From positions 124,001 through 188,000 of the forward strand of contig NZ_BAIV01000005.1 of assembly GCF_000517545.1 (NCBI RefSeq): a DNA stretch of 64,000 nt. The letters run 5' to 3'. The DNA is from Bacteroides reticulotermitis JCM 10512. Its GTDB lineage: Bacteria; Bacteroidota; Bacteroidia; Bacteroidales; Bacteroidaceae. Below, piece after piece: positions 15,942 through 24,820 of the stretch. The position numbers and the translations under genes were made by a program. The notes under the pieces are model-generated. The model did not search any database and was not told the DNA's origin. It worked only from the letters and a program-made list of their open reading frames with translations. Numbering within the stretch: position 1 is the stretch's first letter; every line of letters starts with the position of its first letter.

Positions 15942-18124
15942 TTACTTCTTTTTTAATATTATGGACTGACCGTAGAAGTTATTGGCTGCGTCGATCATCT
16001 CTACCAACTTATTCCAGTTTGCTGCCGGTTCATAGTTGTGCTTATAGATCTTCTTAGCCTTGATGCGCAGGGTCGAACCGTCTATGTCGGCAGAAGAGAT
16101 AAAGGCCCCACATGCATTGTCAACGCTCTGATTTAAAGTCTGGATATTTTCTGCGGTATATCCGGCAGGAATTTCCACCTTGATCTCATGCTCATAGCTG
16201 CGGGCATAGGCATATAGATATCAAGTGTGCGTTGCTGGTTACTTTCGTCCAGAGTGAGCTGACTTCCAATCAACTTTCCGGCATCCAGAATGTAATTATT
16301 TCCGGCACGTTTCACCAAACCGTCGAGGGTGTATTTGACATCATAGATCATTTGCGGTGAATCAGGGGTTACACCTAAGGCGGAGAATGAATGTTCTTTA
16401 AGTTCTTTCACCTCGAGGTCGTGATAGGACTTAATCTCGTCTTTAGCCTCAGTCTCCTTCTCCTTGCGTATTTTGGCTAGAGAAGCTTCATGCGATTCGA
16501 TCTCTTTCTTATTTTTAGCGGCTTTTACTAGCAACGTCTCCATGTAGGTTTTTTCGCCTAGCCAAGTATGTACGGAGTCTCGCCAGTCAGCGGCAGTAAT
16601 CAAATCAGAATAGCGTCCGTTGGCTTGATGTCCCGAAAGAAGTGTCCTACGGTTAATATCCAGTGTTAGCGAATTATCTTCTGCCAGGCGTACCGTCATC
16701 TCTGTTTTGTTCATGTTCTGATCGGCACTCGATACCGGGATAACCATTTCACTTTGTCTTTTCTCAAGGTTACTAAAGTTAATCGTGTTGAATGTCTTAG
16801 GTGTGACCATTTGAACGGTTTCCCCCTCATAAGAGGCATATGGCCCGATGTGGTATCTGTATCTGGGAGGACCGAAAACCTGGCTGTCTTGATTGGCTAC
16901 CAGAACAACGAAGTAATCCCAGTAAGCAATGGCATCCTGATTACGTGTATCAAACCGATCGGTTACAAATCCGAATTTATAGTCTATCTTGTATTTACTA
17001 AACAACGCGCCCAGCGTAGAGATATAAGTTTTGTATCTTGTCGTATTATAAAGCTGAACCTCGTTAGTTAGAGTCAGATTGATATACTCGGCTAATTGCT
17101 TTTTGTCGAGAGACGGATTCTTTTTGAGGTGCTTCTTTATACGTTTATTCAACGTTTTGACTGCAAGATAATAGGAGCTTCCGTTATAGGCATGCATCGC
17201 ATCCTTTAGTATCTGTTCGGGAGGTAGGTTCTTGTGTAGTCCCTTTCCACGGGCCGTCAGCGGTTTGTATATTTTCTTATTCGAGTTATACAATACGCAT
17301 AGACGTATGGTTGGGAACTGGCGGTAGGGCGACAACCATTTCGACTCGGGAGTCTTGGCTATATCAGTTTGTTTGACGTCTAATACGATATCCCCATCTT
17401 CGTTCGTTGACTGAGTGAAATCGGGTGCTCCATTGAGTAAGCGGTACTCGTTCGTCATGTTCTTACTCAATTCGCAGTGTACCGAGTAGGAGAGAATCGG
17501 GTATTTAGAGGCAAACGTAAATACCTGCTCGGGGATATTCATGTAGTCAATCCGCCCTTCCTCGTGGTAGAAGAAATCCAGAATGTCACCGACTTCCAGA
17601 TCGGAAACGGCCAGTTTTTTATTGCTTTCTTTATCCTTCTTGCCTTCAGTGATGGAAACAGCCTCGCTAATATCCACCTCTTTAATGGTTCCGTTGGGTT
17701 TGATAACACGTACGCCAATCACATTTTTATAGATTGTTTTGGAATAATACCCCATGGTTTTATCCGACTCCTTGAATTGGATTTCGGCGTTGTCGGCTAA
17801 GGCCTTCTTGTCGTTCAGCTTGATCATTTTACGGAATACGTGCATGTAATTAAGCTCTTTATTCAGTCCGAAACCAAGCAGCCCTCGGCCGGTGTATCGT
17901 ATGCGGGTGCTGCCTGTGGCATATACCTCCTCGTGCAAAGCCAGGATAACAGCCGACTCGTCTTTATATTTCTCCGGTACATTGTAATTTTTAAACTCAG
18001 CTTTATCCCACGCCCATATTGAGTCACGTACCGTTTGAGCATACTGCTTATAATCATCAGCAAAAGCGGCTTGCGTAATAAGCATCGCCACAATAAATAC
18101 ATAAAATCGGTTTAATTTAGTCAT
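15942..18124 (-). CDS. Secreted DUF3857 protein with degenerate transglutaminase-like region (frameshifted in this sequence)
   Basis: About 727 aa after correction. The frame running from 18124 loses homology near 16203 and ends at 16133; the frame ending at 15942 takes over. Adding one C to the CCC run at 16202-16204 (minus strand) joins them as ...YMPMPRSYEHEIKVEIP..., so a one-base deletion is the simplest explanation. A signal peptide (about 1-22, ending AAFA) precedes an N-terminal DUF3857 domain. The central part aligns in layout with the transglutaminase core of the neighbouring protein, but the Cys, His and Asp positions are not kept (region TTRYKTYISTLGALF and AYWDYFVVLV). A structural or substrate-binding periplasmic role is plausible; function is unknown. 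It follows its paralogue by 18 bp. Confidence 0.8.
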
Positions 18125-18142
18125 ACTTCAGAATGTTATACT

Positions 18143-19996
18143 TTAGTTAGTTAGTAGTACAATTTGTTCTGCGTAGCTCTTTTTTAGCAGATTGATATCA
18201 TCATTCCATTGCTTGAATGTAGATTTCTTAAGTAGCGGATCTTTAATCATCACTTCACTTCGGTATGTAAGTATGTTGCCTTTTCGAGTGTAAGAGCTGA
18301 TAAACAGATAGTTTTCCCGGTCGATGAGCAGGTTCTCGGGCGTATGAGTCAAGGAGTATTCGGCCGGGATAATGAGCTCTATTTCTCTGACCATGCGGTA
18401 ACGATACGGAAACAGCAGATCATTCTTCCGTTTCTTCAGGTCTATGAGCTGACTGCTGAAGTCCTGAGTCAGATCCATGCCGATATAAAGCTCTTTATCC
18501 AGTTGTTGAATGCCGGATTTATTTTCCAGCAAGTAGCACAAGCTGGTAGCATGAGTCTTGGGAGTTTCACCTCCCAGTTTCAGGTTGGCGGCTTTATCCT
18601 GTACGTTACCCCTTTCAGCAAAATTCTTCAAGGCTTCGCTCACCTTGTCTTTAGGGGTGGCGTGGATCAAAGAGAGTATTCTTTCTTTGGCCTCGCCCAT
18701 GAAATAGCGGCTCACTTCTCCATTCAGTTGGTTGTCTTTGATTGTGAATTTACAGTGTAGACTATCTGTATTCGCTTGGGGCGAAGCAACCGGAACGCGG
18801 TCCAGTATAAACTGATCTTTATTTTGAATCATCACCTGTCTTCCCTGAATACTTTGTGGATATTCTCCCAGAGGCATATATTCGTAGGTTGGGTCCAGGT
18901 AATACATTTTCCCTTCATAGAAAAGCGTACATATCATGTGATTGTCTACCGACAGGTTAGGTGTACTGTAATCGTAGGCAATATGGTTGGTCCCGAGCCA
19001 AGTGAGACGCGCGTCGAATCCTTCGGCTTCCAGTAAGGCTTGAGTCAGATTTGCCATTCCTTTGCAGTCTCCGTATTTTTTGCGCAACACTTCTTGGGCG
19101 TCGTCCGGTTTGAAGCCGGCTATTCCATCTTCGAAAGCAACGTATCGGATGTTGCTTTGTACCCAGGCATAGATGCTTTTGATTTTCTCCAGATCATTTG
19201 CACAATCTTTCGTAATCTCTTTGGCTTTATTGGCTATGATATCTTTGTCATTATTCATATCACTTATGATATGTTGATACCACGCGTATTGGTCGGCGAG
19301 CGTTTCGAAGTAGGTGGTTTTTACCCCTTTTATATCTGCTTGCTTATTGAGTACAAGAATGTGTGGGTAAATAAAGGTAGGCCCTTGGCTGAACGCTTCA
19401 CTTACCATCGCGTTCTGATCGTTCAGTGTATATACGTAAGTCTTGGATTGGTCTTTCTGGTTGGTCAATATCTCTTTGGTGACATTGTTTTTGAAATTGT
19501 AGTCGACCAGCTCTACTTTCATCCAAGCCGGCACAACAACCCGGACTGTTTTACTCTTCACGAATTGTGACTCGGCTAATGGAATGATGGTGAAATAGCG
19601 AGGGTTGTTATAGGACTTTTCGAACTCAACCTGAGCGGTTTTGCCCTTTTCGTTCATATTCAGGCGGAAATAGCAGATTTTCGCATCCGAATAGAATATA
19701 TTGTTCGAACTGTATAGCTTATACTGAGGCATTACCCCCTTGATACCCTTTACTTTGACTCTGTCGATGGACGATTCGTTATTGTACATTTCGTATACAT
19801 CAATATGGCTGGCCATACGGCTTGCCTCATATTCGGCTATATACTTTTCTTTGATAACGATCTGCCCGTTTTTATCGGTCGTGTATTCATAAGTAACATC
19901 TTTATGAGTAATCAGGATATTGTCATCCTCCGATTGAGCGATCGTTCTGACATTAGCCAGGCATAATATCAGAAGTAAAACAGCTAATTTGCGCAT
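18143..19996 (-). CDS. Secreted DUF3857/transglutaminase-like protein
   Basis: 617 aa. Signal peptide about 1-20, DUF3857 domain about 40-220, transglutaminase-like core about 260-375, then a C-terminal beta-rich domain. The papain-like triad is readable: Cys311 (KKYGDCKGMANL), His353 (VDNHMICTLF) and Asp368 (YYLDPTYEY). Bacterial proteins of this type are predicted periplasmic transglutaminase-fold enzymes, possibly peptidases or amidases; no substrate is established. It is the first gene of a two-gene unit with a degenerate paralogue and has its own promoter about 180 bp upstream. Confidence 0.88.
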   Translation of the reverse strand: MRKLAVLLLILCLANVRTIAQSEDDNILITHKDVTYEYTTDKNGQIVIKEKYIAEYEASRMASHIDVYEMYNNESSIDRVKVKGIKGVMPQYKLYSSNNIFYSDAKICYFRLNMNEKGKTAQVEFEKSYNNPRYFTIIPLAESQFVKSKTVRVVVPAWMKVELVDYNFKNNVTKEILTNQKDQSKTYVYTLNDQNAMVSEAFSQGPTFIYPHILVLNKQADIKGVKTTYFETLADQYAWYQHIISDMNNDKDIIANKAKEITKDCANDLEKIKSIYAWVQSNIRYVAFEDGIAGFKPDDAQEVLRKKYGDCKGMANLTQALLEAEGFDARLTWLGTNHIAYDYSTPNLSVDNHMICTLFYEGKMYYLDPTYEYMPLGEYPQSIQGRQVMIQNKDQFILDRVPVASPQANTDSLHCKFTIKDNQLNGEVSRYFMGEAKERILSLIHATPKDKVSEALKNFAERGNVQDKAANLKLGGETPKTHATSLCYLLENKSGIQQLDKELYIGMDLTQDFSSQLIDLKKRKNDLLFPYRYRMVREIELIIPAEYSLTHTPENLLIDRENYLFISSYTRKGNILTYRSEVMIKDPLLKKSTFKQWNDDINLLKKSYAEQIVLLTN

Positions 19997-20175
19997 AGTT
20001 TATTTTTTGAGAATAGGATAATAAGTCCGATATAATTGGTGATAACAAATATTCCTTGAATTATTTGGTTAACGAAGTCTTTGAAATAATCCAGTCTTTT
20101 GGCAATCATGCAATAGTGATGTCCTAAATTTAAATATACCCTTTTATCTATGTTTATCTTTAATGAAATGGTTGG

Positions 20176-20206
20176 CAAATATATGATTTTTATTCTTTGA
20201 TACAAA
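20176..20206 (-). promoter_or_regulatory. Bacteroides-type promoter of the DUF3857 pair
   Basis: Read on the minus strand: -33 TTTG (20203-20206), 19-nt spacer, -7 TATATTTG (20176-20183). This is an exact consensus match and predicts a leader of about 170 nt. Confidence 0.65.
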
Positions 20207-20237
20207 ATTATTAAAAAACGGATTCCTTTTAAATAAA

Positions 20238-20261
20238 TAAGAGGAGACATTTGCTCCTCTT
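20238..20261 (-). terminator. Terminator of the coiled-coil protein gene
   Basis: TAAGAGGAG (20238-20246 region) pairs with CTCCTCTTA (20253-20261) around a 6-nt loop, followed on the minus strand by TTATTTATTT. It lies about 55 bp past the stop codon. The plus strand also has a T-rich tail. Confidence 0.65.
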
Positions 20262-20315
20262 ACATGCTTTTTATTTTCTTTTTTTATGTGATTATTTCTT
20301 GTTTAATACGTGGTG

Positions 20316-20855
20316 TTACTTGCTAAAGTAGCCCGATTCAATTTTCCTATCTCGTTCATCTTTAAGACGCTCTTTCTCCGCTTTATAGTTGTTTTTCAAC
20401 TTCTTCAATTGCGTTTTTTTGGTTTCTTTGGATGCCGAGCTATCTTCAATACGCTCTTTTTCTCTTTCATACTTCGACTCTAGCTTGTCCAGGCGCGTCT
20501 CATAACTGTCTTTGATACTGTCCCGCAGATCTTCATTTCGATACTTATGCTCGTAACGTTTTTCCCAAGTTGCGAGCTGGCTTTCGGAGAGAACTTTTCG
20601 AATGGCATTTCTATGCTCAATCGCCAAAGCCCGTTTGCGCTGTCCTTTCTCATATCCGGGCAGGTTGCTTTGGCCGATTGCTCTGAACTTTGCCCCGACT
20701 TCTCGATTCATTTTCTTGATTTTTGCAATTTGGTCGGTTGACAGGTTCATTACCTTATCCGATTCGATTCTTTTGTAAGAGTCGAAATCTGCGTTTTGAC
20801 TGTATGCAGACAAAACAAATGCAGATGTAATTAAAATTAAAATAGCTCTTCTCAT
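20316..20855 (-). CDS. Secreted charged coiled-coil protein, unknown function
   Basis: 179 aa. Signal peptide about 1-19 (ending AYSQ). The mature part is almost all charged helix. It carries two LTxxQ-like motifs, LSTDQ (about 38-42) and LSESQ (about 88-92), the kind found in Spy/CpxP periplasmic chaperone-like proteins. The last 80 residues are a Lys/Glu-rich predicted coiled coil (DKLESKYEREKERIED, KLKNNYKAEKERLKDERD). A Spy-like periplasmic role is a guess; I do not recognise a named family. It is a single gene with its own terminator. Confidence 0.7.
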   Translation of the reverse strand: MRRAILILITSAFVLSAYSQNADFDSYKRIESDKVMNLSTDQIAKIKKMNREVGAKFRAIGQSNLPGYEKGQRKRALAIEHRNAIRKVLSESQLATWEKRYEHKYRNEDLRDSIKDSYETRLDKLESKYEREKERIEDSSASKETKKTQLKKLKNNYKAEKERLKDERDRKIESGYFSK

Positions 20856-21200
20856 AATTTAATTAGTGAAAAATAAAAACAGGTGGCGAAGATATGGCAA
20901 AATAAGTATTGCTGACTTACCTCTTGCTCTGATTTGCCGATTTTAATAAAACTTTATCGTTTTTTCTCTCTTGTTTTTGATCGTATAATCCCTTATCTAT
21001 TCGCTGTCCACTAGTAATAAACGAGGATTGTCTGACAACCTTTAAGTAGGGTTAGACCGGTTGTAAATACACGTTTTACCGGCATTCGTAAATGCGACTT
21101 ATCGAATGGGAAACCCGATGTTTTGAACAAAAAACATTCGGTATGTGTTTTTTTATCTAAAGATATTTATCTTTGTCTCGAATATTAAACATATGAATTT
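20856..21200. other. Divergent intergenic region
   Basis: 345 bp between the coiled-coil protein (minus) and the beta-barrel protein (plus). It holds a -7 box for the plus-strand gene at 21168-21175 and small hairpins (for example GCATT/AATGC at 21082-21095). No gene was recognised. Confidence 0.5.
21168..21175 (+). promoter_or_regulatory. -7 box of the beta-barrel gene
   Basis: TATCTTTG matches TAnnTTTG, 26 bp before the start codon. At the -33 position there is TGTG, one base from TTTG, at a 20-nt spacing. Confidence 0.5.
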
Positions 21201-21794
21201 ATGAAGAAAATCTTAGGTGTTTTATTACTGATAGCTCTATGTGCCGGAATGGCAATACCTGCTCAGGCACAAATACATTTTGGTGTAAAGGGTGGTTTAA
21301 ACTTATCGAAAGCAAGCTTCTCTAATGTGGGAGATAACTTCAAAAAAGATAATTTTACCGGGTTCTTTATCGGTCCGATGGCAGAATTTACGATTCCGAT
21401 AGTCGGCTTAGGTGTGGACGGTGCTTTGCTGTTTTCGCAGCGAGGAATTGAAGCTGAGGGAGAGAAGATCAAACAGACTGGGCTCGATATTCCAGTCAAC
21501 TTGAAATATACAATCGGGCTAGGTGACTTCTTAGGTTTATATCTGGCAGCAGGCCCTGACTTCTATTTTGATTTTGCAAAGAACAAGCAAGTGTTGCAGA
21601 GCTTTGATACAGACAAAAAAAGAACAGAGGTTGGTATTAATCTTGGCGCAGGTTTGAAGTTGATTAATCATCTTCAGGTTGGAGTAAACTACAATATTCC
21701 GTTGGGCGATTCAGGCAAGTTCCTTGTGGACGGTGCCGAAAGTGGTTCCTATAAGACTAAAACCTGGCAAGTGTCTGCCGCCTACATTTTCTAA
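21201..21794 (+). CDS. Outer membrane beta-barrel protein (PorT-like)
   Basis: 197 aa. The signal peptide ends at AQAQ (about residue 24). The mature protein starts IHFGVKGGLNLSKA, the usual opening of the small Bacteroidota barrels (OMP_b-brl_2 type), with alternating beta strands and the closing strand TWQVSAAYIF ending in Phe. It probably forms an 8- to 10-stranded outer-membrane barrel. The function is not readable from the sequence; such proteins are abundant in the phylum. It is a single gene with its own promoter and a strong terminator before priA. Confidence 0.85.
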   Translation: MKKILGVLLLIALCAGMAIPAQAQIHFGVKGGLNLSKASFSNVGDNFKKDNFTGFFIGPMAEFTIPIVGLGVDGALLFSQRGIEAEGEKIKQTGLDIPVNLKYTIGLGDFLGLYLAAGPDFYFDFAKNKQVLQSFDTDKKRTEVGINLGAGLKLINHLQVGVNYNIPLGDSGKFLVDGAESGSYKTKTWQVSAAYIF

Positions 21795-21824
21795 ATATAA
21801 CCACGAGTTAACATAGTAGAATAT

Positions 21825-21857
21825 AAGGAGCTTCCACCCAAGGATGCTCCTTTTTTT
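21825..21857 (+). terminator. Intrinsic terminator of the beta-barrel gene
   Basis: AAGGAGC (21825-21831) pairs with GCTCCTT (21846-21852), followed by an unbroken T-run to 21857. It separates this gene from priA. Confidence 0.85.
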
Positions 21858-21858
21858 A

Positions 21859-21866
21859 TATCTTTG
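21859..21866 (+). promoter_or_regulatory. Candidate -7 box for priA
   Basis: TATCTTTG lies directly after the terminator T-run and only 8 bp before the priA ATG, which would give an almost leaderless mRNA. No clear -33 TTTG. Confidence 0.35.
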
Positions 21867-21874
21867 CCGCTACG

Positions 21875-24331
21875 ATGAAAAAGTTTGTAGATGTCATATT
21901 ACCCTTGCCGCTTCCCAAAAGCTTCACCTATTCTTTACCCGAAGAATATGCAGAAGAAGTGAAAGTGGGGTGTAGGGTAGTGGTACCGTTTGGACGAAAA
22001 AAGTATTATACAGCCATTGTTTGTAATGTTCATTATTATGCTCCGACGGAGTATGAGGTGAAAGATATATCGACATTGCTCGACGCTTCGCCCATCCTGC
22101 TTCCCATGCAGTTTAAATTTTGGGAATGGCTGGCTAATTACTATTTATGTGCGCAAGGAGATGTTTACAAGGCGGCATTACCGTCAGGCTTAAAGTTGGA
22201 AAGTGAAACAATTGTTGAATGTAATCCGGACTTTGAGGCTGTTGTACCCTTATCGGAAAGAGAGCAACGTGTGCTCGACCTGTTGTCGGCCGAGTCGGAA
22301 CAGTGCGTGACGAAATTAGAGAAAGATAGCGGGTTCAAGAATATTCTTACCATCATAAAATCACTCCTCGACAAAGAAGCCATTTTTGTGAAAGAAGAGC
22401 TACGCCGCACATACAAGCCGAAAACTGAGGCGCGGGTGCGCTTGGTAGGCACGGCGGATGAGCGGAGGCTGCATATCCTTTTTGATCTTTTGGGACGCGC
22501 TCCGAAGCAGTTGGCTCTGTTGATGAAGTACGTAGAATGTTCGGGTGTGCTCGGTGGCGGTACGCCTAAAGAAGTCTCCAAAAAAGAATTGCTGCAACGT
22601 GCGGATGTGTCTACGGCTGTCCTGAACGGATTGATTGAGAAACAGATCTTTGAAGTCTACTATCATGAAATCGGCAGGCTCGATCGGGAAGTTAAGCTCG
22701 TTACCGAACTAAGTCGATTGAATGAGTTTCAGCAGCGGGCACATGATTCGGTTGTGGAGAGTTTTAAAGAGAAAAACGTTTGCCTCCTTCACGGAGTGAC
22801 CTCTAGTGGAAAGACGGAAATCTACATTCATTTGATCGAAGAGACGCTGCGGCAGGGAAAGCAAGTGCTTTATTTATTGCCGGAGATTGCGCTGACTACA
22901 CAGATTACCGAACGCTTGCAACGCGTATTCGGTTCCCGGTTGGGTATCTATCACTCCAAGTTTCCGGATGCCGAACGGGTCGAGATCTGGCAAAAACAAT
23001 TGGGAGAAGAAGGATACGACATTATATTAGGAGTGCGTTCGTCAATCTTCCTGCCATACCGGAATCTAGGTTTGATCATCGTAGACGAGGAGCATGAAAA
23101 CACCTATAAGCAACAAGATCCGGCTCCCCGTTACCATGCCCGTAATGCTGCGATTGTGTTGGCTGCCATGTATGGCGCTAAAACCCTTCTGGGAACGGCA
23201 ACCCCCTCTATCGAAACATGGAGTAATGCCACGAGCGGGAAGTATGGGCTTGTGTCATTGAATGAACGCTATAAAGAGATACAATTGCCGGAAATTATCC
23301 CGGTGGATATAAAAGAACTTCACCGGAAGAAGCGGATGGTGGGACAGTTCTCCCCCTTACTTATACAATATATAAAGGAGGCTTTGGATCAGAAACAACA
23401 AGTTATTCTATTCCAGAACCGCCGGGGATTTGCGCCAATGGTAGAATGTCGCACATGCGGCTGGGTGCCCAAATGCAAAAACTGTGATGTGAGCCTGACC
23501 TATCATAAAGGTATCAACCAACTGACTTGCCATTACTGTGGCTATACATACCAATTGCCCAGGTCCTGTCCGGCATGTGAAGGTACGGACATTGTGAACC
23601 GTGGGTTTGGTACGGAAAAGATAGAAGACGACATTAAAGTTCTCTTCCCCCAAGCAGCCGTTGCGCGTATGGACTTGGATACCACGCGTACTCGTTCGGC
23701 TTACGAGAAAATTATTGCGGATTTTGAAGAAGGGAAAACGGATATCCTCATCGGTACGCAGATGGTATCCAAGGGGCTAGATTTTGATCATGTGAGTATC
23801 GTAGGCATTTTGAATGCAGACACCATGCTTAACTATCCCGACTTCCGTTCCTACGAGCGAGCCTTTCAACTCATGGCACAAGTGTCGGGACGCGCCGGGC
23901 GGAAAAACAAACGCGGGCGAGTGGTTCTGCAAACGAAAAGCATCGATCACCCCATCATCCGGCAAGTAATCGCCAATGATTATCAGGAGATGGTAGGAGG
24001 CCAATTGGCTGAACGGCAAATGTTCCATTATCCTCCCTATTACAGATTGGTCTATGTCTATCTGAAAAACAGAAATGAACGCTTGCTTGAGCAGATGGCT
24101 TTTGCAATGGCTGAGAAGCTGCGTGCGGTATTCGGCAGCCGGGTATTGGGCCCGGATAAGCCACCGGTGGCACGTGTGCAGACTCTTTTCATCAAAAAAA
24201 TTGTGGTCAAAATCGAACAGAATGCCTCCATGAGTCGTGCCCGTGAGCTGCTGTTGGGCATTCAGCGTGAGATGTTGGAAGATGAACGGTTTAAATCGTT
24301 GATTGTTTACTACGACATGGATCCCATGTAA
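21875..24331 (+). CDS. priA: Primosomal replication restart helicase PriA
   Basis: 818 aa. An N-terminal 3'-end-binding domain precedes a superfamily 2 helicase core with Walker A GVTSSGKTE (about residue 307), DEEH box (IIVDEEHENTYKQQ) and LLGTATPSIET. A zinc-binding insert with eight cysteines follows (CRTCGWVPKCKNC through CHYCGY and CPAC, about 525-575), then the helicase C motifs IGTQMVSKGLDFDHV and QVSGRAGR. It reloads the replisome at stalled forks by unwinding the lagging arm and recruiting the primosome. It may be co-transcribed with the phosphatase gene 15 bp downstream. Confidence 0.98.
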   Translation: MKKFVDVILPLPLPKSFTYSLPEEYAEEVKVGCRVVVPFGRKKYYTAIVCNVHYYAPTEYEVKDISTLLDASPILLPMQFKFWEWLANYYLCAQGDVYKAALPSGLKLESETIVECNPDFEAVVPLSEREQRVLDLLSAESEQCVTKLEKDSGFKNILTIIKSLLDKEAIFVKEELRRTYKPKTEARVRLVGTADERRLHILFDLLGRAPKQLALLMKYVECSGVLGGGTPKEVSKKELLQRADVSTAVLNGLIEKQIFEVYYHEIGRLDREVKLVTELSRLNEFQQRAHDSVVESFKEKNVCLLHGVTSSGKTEIYIHLIEETLRQGKQVLYLLPEIALTTQITERLQRVFGSRLGIYHSKFPDAERVEIWQKQLGEEGYDIILGVRSSIFLPYRNLGLIIVDEEHENTYKQQDPAPRYHARNAAIVLAAMYGAKTLLGTATPSIETWSNATSGKYGLVSLNERYKEIQLPEIIPVDIKELHRKKRMVGQFSPLLIQYIKEALDQKQQVILFQNRRGFAPMVECRTCGWVPKCKNCDVSLTYHKGINQLTCHYCGYTYQLPRSCPACEGTDIVNRGFGTEKIEDDIKVLFPQAAVARMDLDTTRTRSAYEKIIADFEEGKTDILIGTQMVSKGLDFDHVSIVGILNADTMLNYPDFRSYERAFQLMAQVSGRAGRKNKRGRVVLQTKSIDHPIIRQVIANDYQEMVGGQLAERQMFHYPPYYRLVYVYLKNRNERLLEQMAFAMAEKLRAVFGSRVLGPDKPPVARVQTLFIKKIVVKIEQNASMSRARELLLGIQREMLEDERFKSLIVYYDMDPM

Positions 24332-24346
24332 TTAATAAATAGAAAT

Positions 24347-24820
24347 ATGGCGAAGAAAATATTATTTGTATGCTTGGGCAATATCTGTCGCAGTTCGACG
24401 GCAGAAGGTGTGATGCTACACCTCTTGAAAGAAGCCGGATTGGAAAAGGAGTTTATCATCGACTCGGCAGGTATGCTATCATATCACCAAGGAGAGTTAC
24501 CCGATAGCCGTATGCGAGCTCATGCGGCCCGCAGAGGTTATCAGTTGGAACATCTTTCGCGTCCCGTACAAACAGAAGACTTCTACAATTTCGACCTGAT
24601 TATCGGCATGGATGATCGCAACATCGACGACTTGAAAGAGAAGGCTCCCTCTCCGGAAGAGTGGAAGAAGATTCATCGCATGACCGAGTATTGCACACGC
24701 ATCCCTGCCGACCACGTGCCCGATCCTTACTACGGAGGTTCGGAGGGCTTTGAATACGTACTCGATATTCTCGAAGATGCTTGTGCCGGCTTGCTTACTT
24801 CTTTAACTCCGGATAACTGA
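24347..24820 (+). CDS. Low-molecular-weight protein-tyrosine phosphatase
   Basis: 157 aa. The P-loop VCLGNICRSS near the N-terminus gives catalytic Cys9 and Arg15 (CX5R), and the general acid is Asp126 in PDPYYGG. The length is normal for the family. It should dephosphorylate tyrosine on proteins such as capsule-associated kinases; no partner kinase is nearby. It lies 15 bp after priA. Its last 26 bp overlap the 3' end of the convergent HD phosphohydrolase gene. Confidence 0.95.
   Translation: MAKKILFVCLGNICRSSTAEGVMLHLLKEAGLEKEFIIDSAGMLSYHQGELPDSRMRAHAARRGYQLEHLSRPVQTEDFYNFDLIIGMDDRNIDDLKEKAPSPEEWKKIHRMTEYCTRIPADHVPDPYYGGSEGFEYVLDILEDACAGLLTSLTPDN

Larger units (their letters stand above)
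19997..20315. other. Intergenic region upstream of the transglutaminase-like gene
   Basis: The 319 bp hold the promoter for the DUF3857 pair (20176-20206) and the terminator of the coiled-coil protein gene (20238-20261). An 88-codon frame across the region is hydrophobic and A/T-rich but overlaps the promoter, so I do not call it a gene. Confidence 0.5.

Noticed and set aside
19984..20250. 88-codon reading frame on the minus strand
   Set aside because: It overlaps the promoter of the DUF3857 pair and the next gene's start, has no recognisable domain and is explained by A/T-rich sequence.
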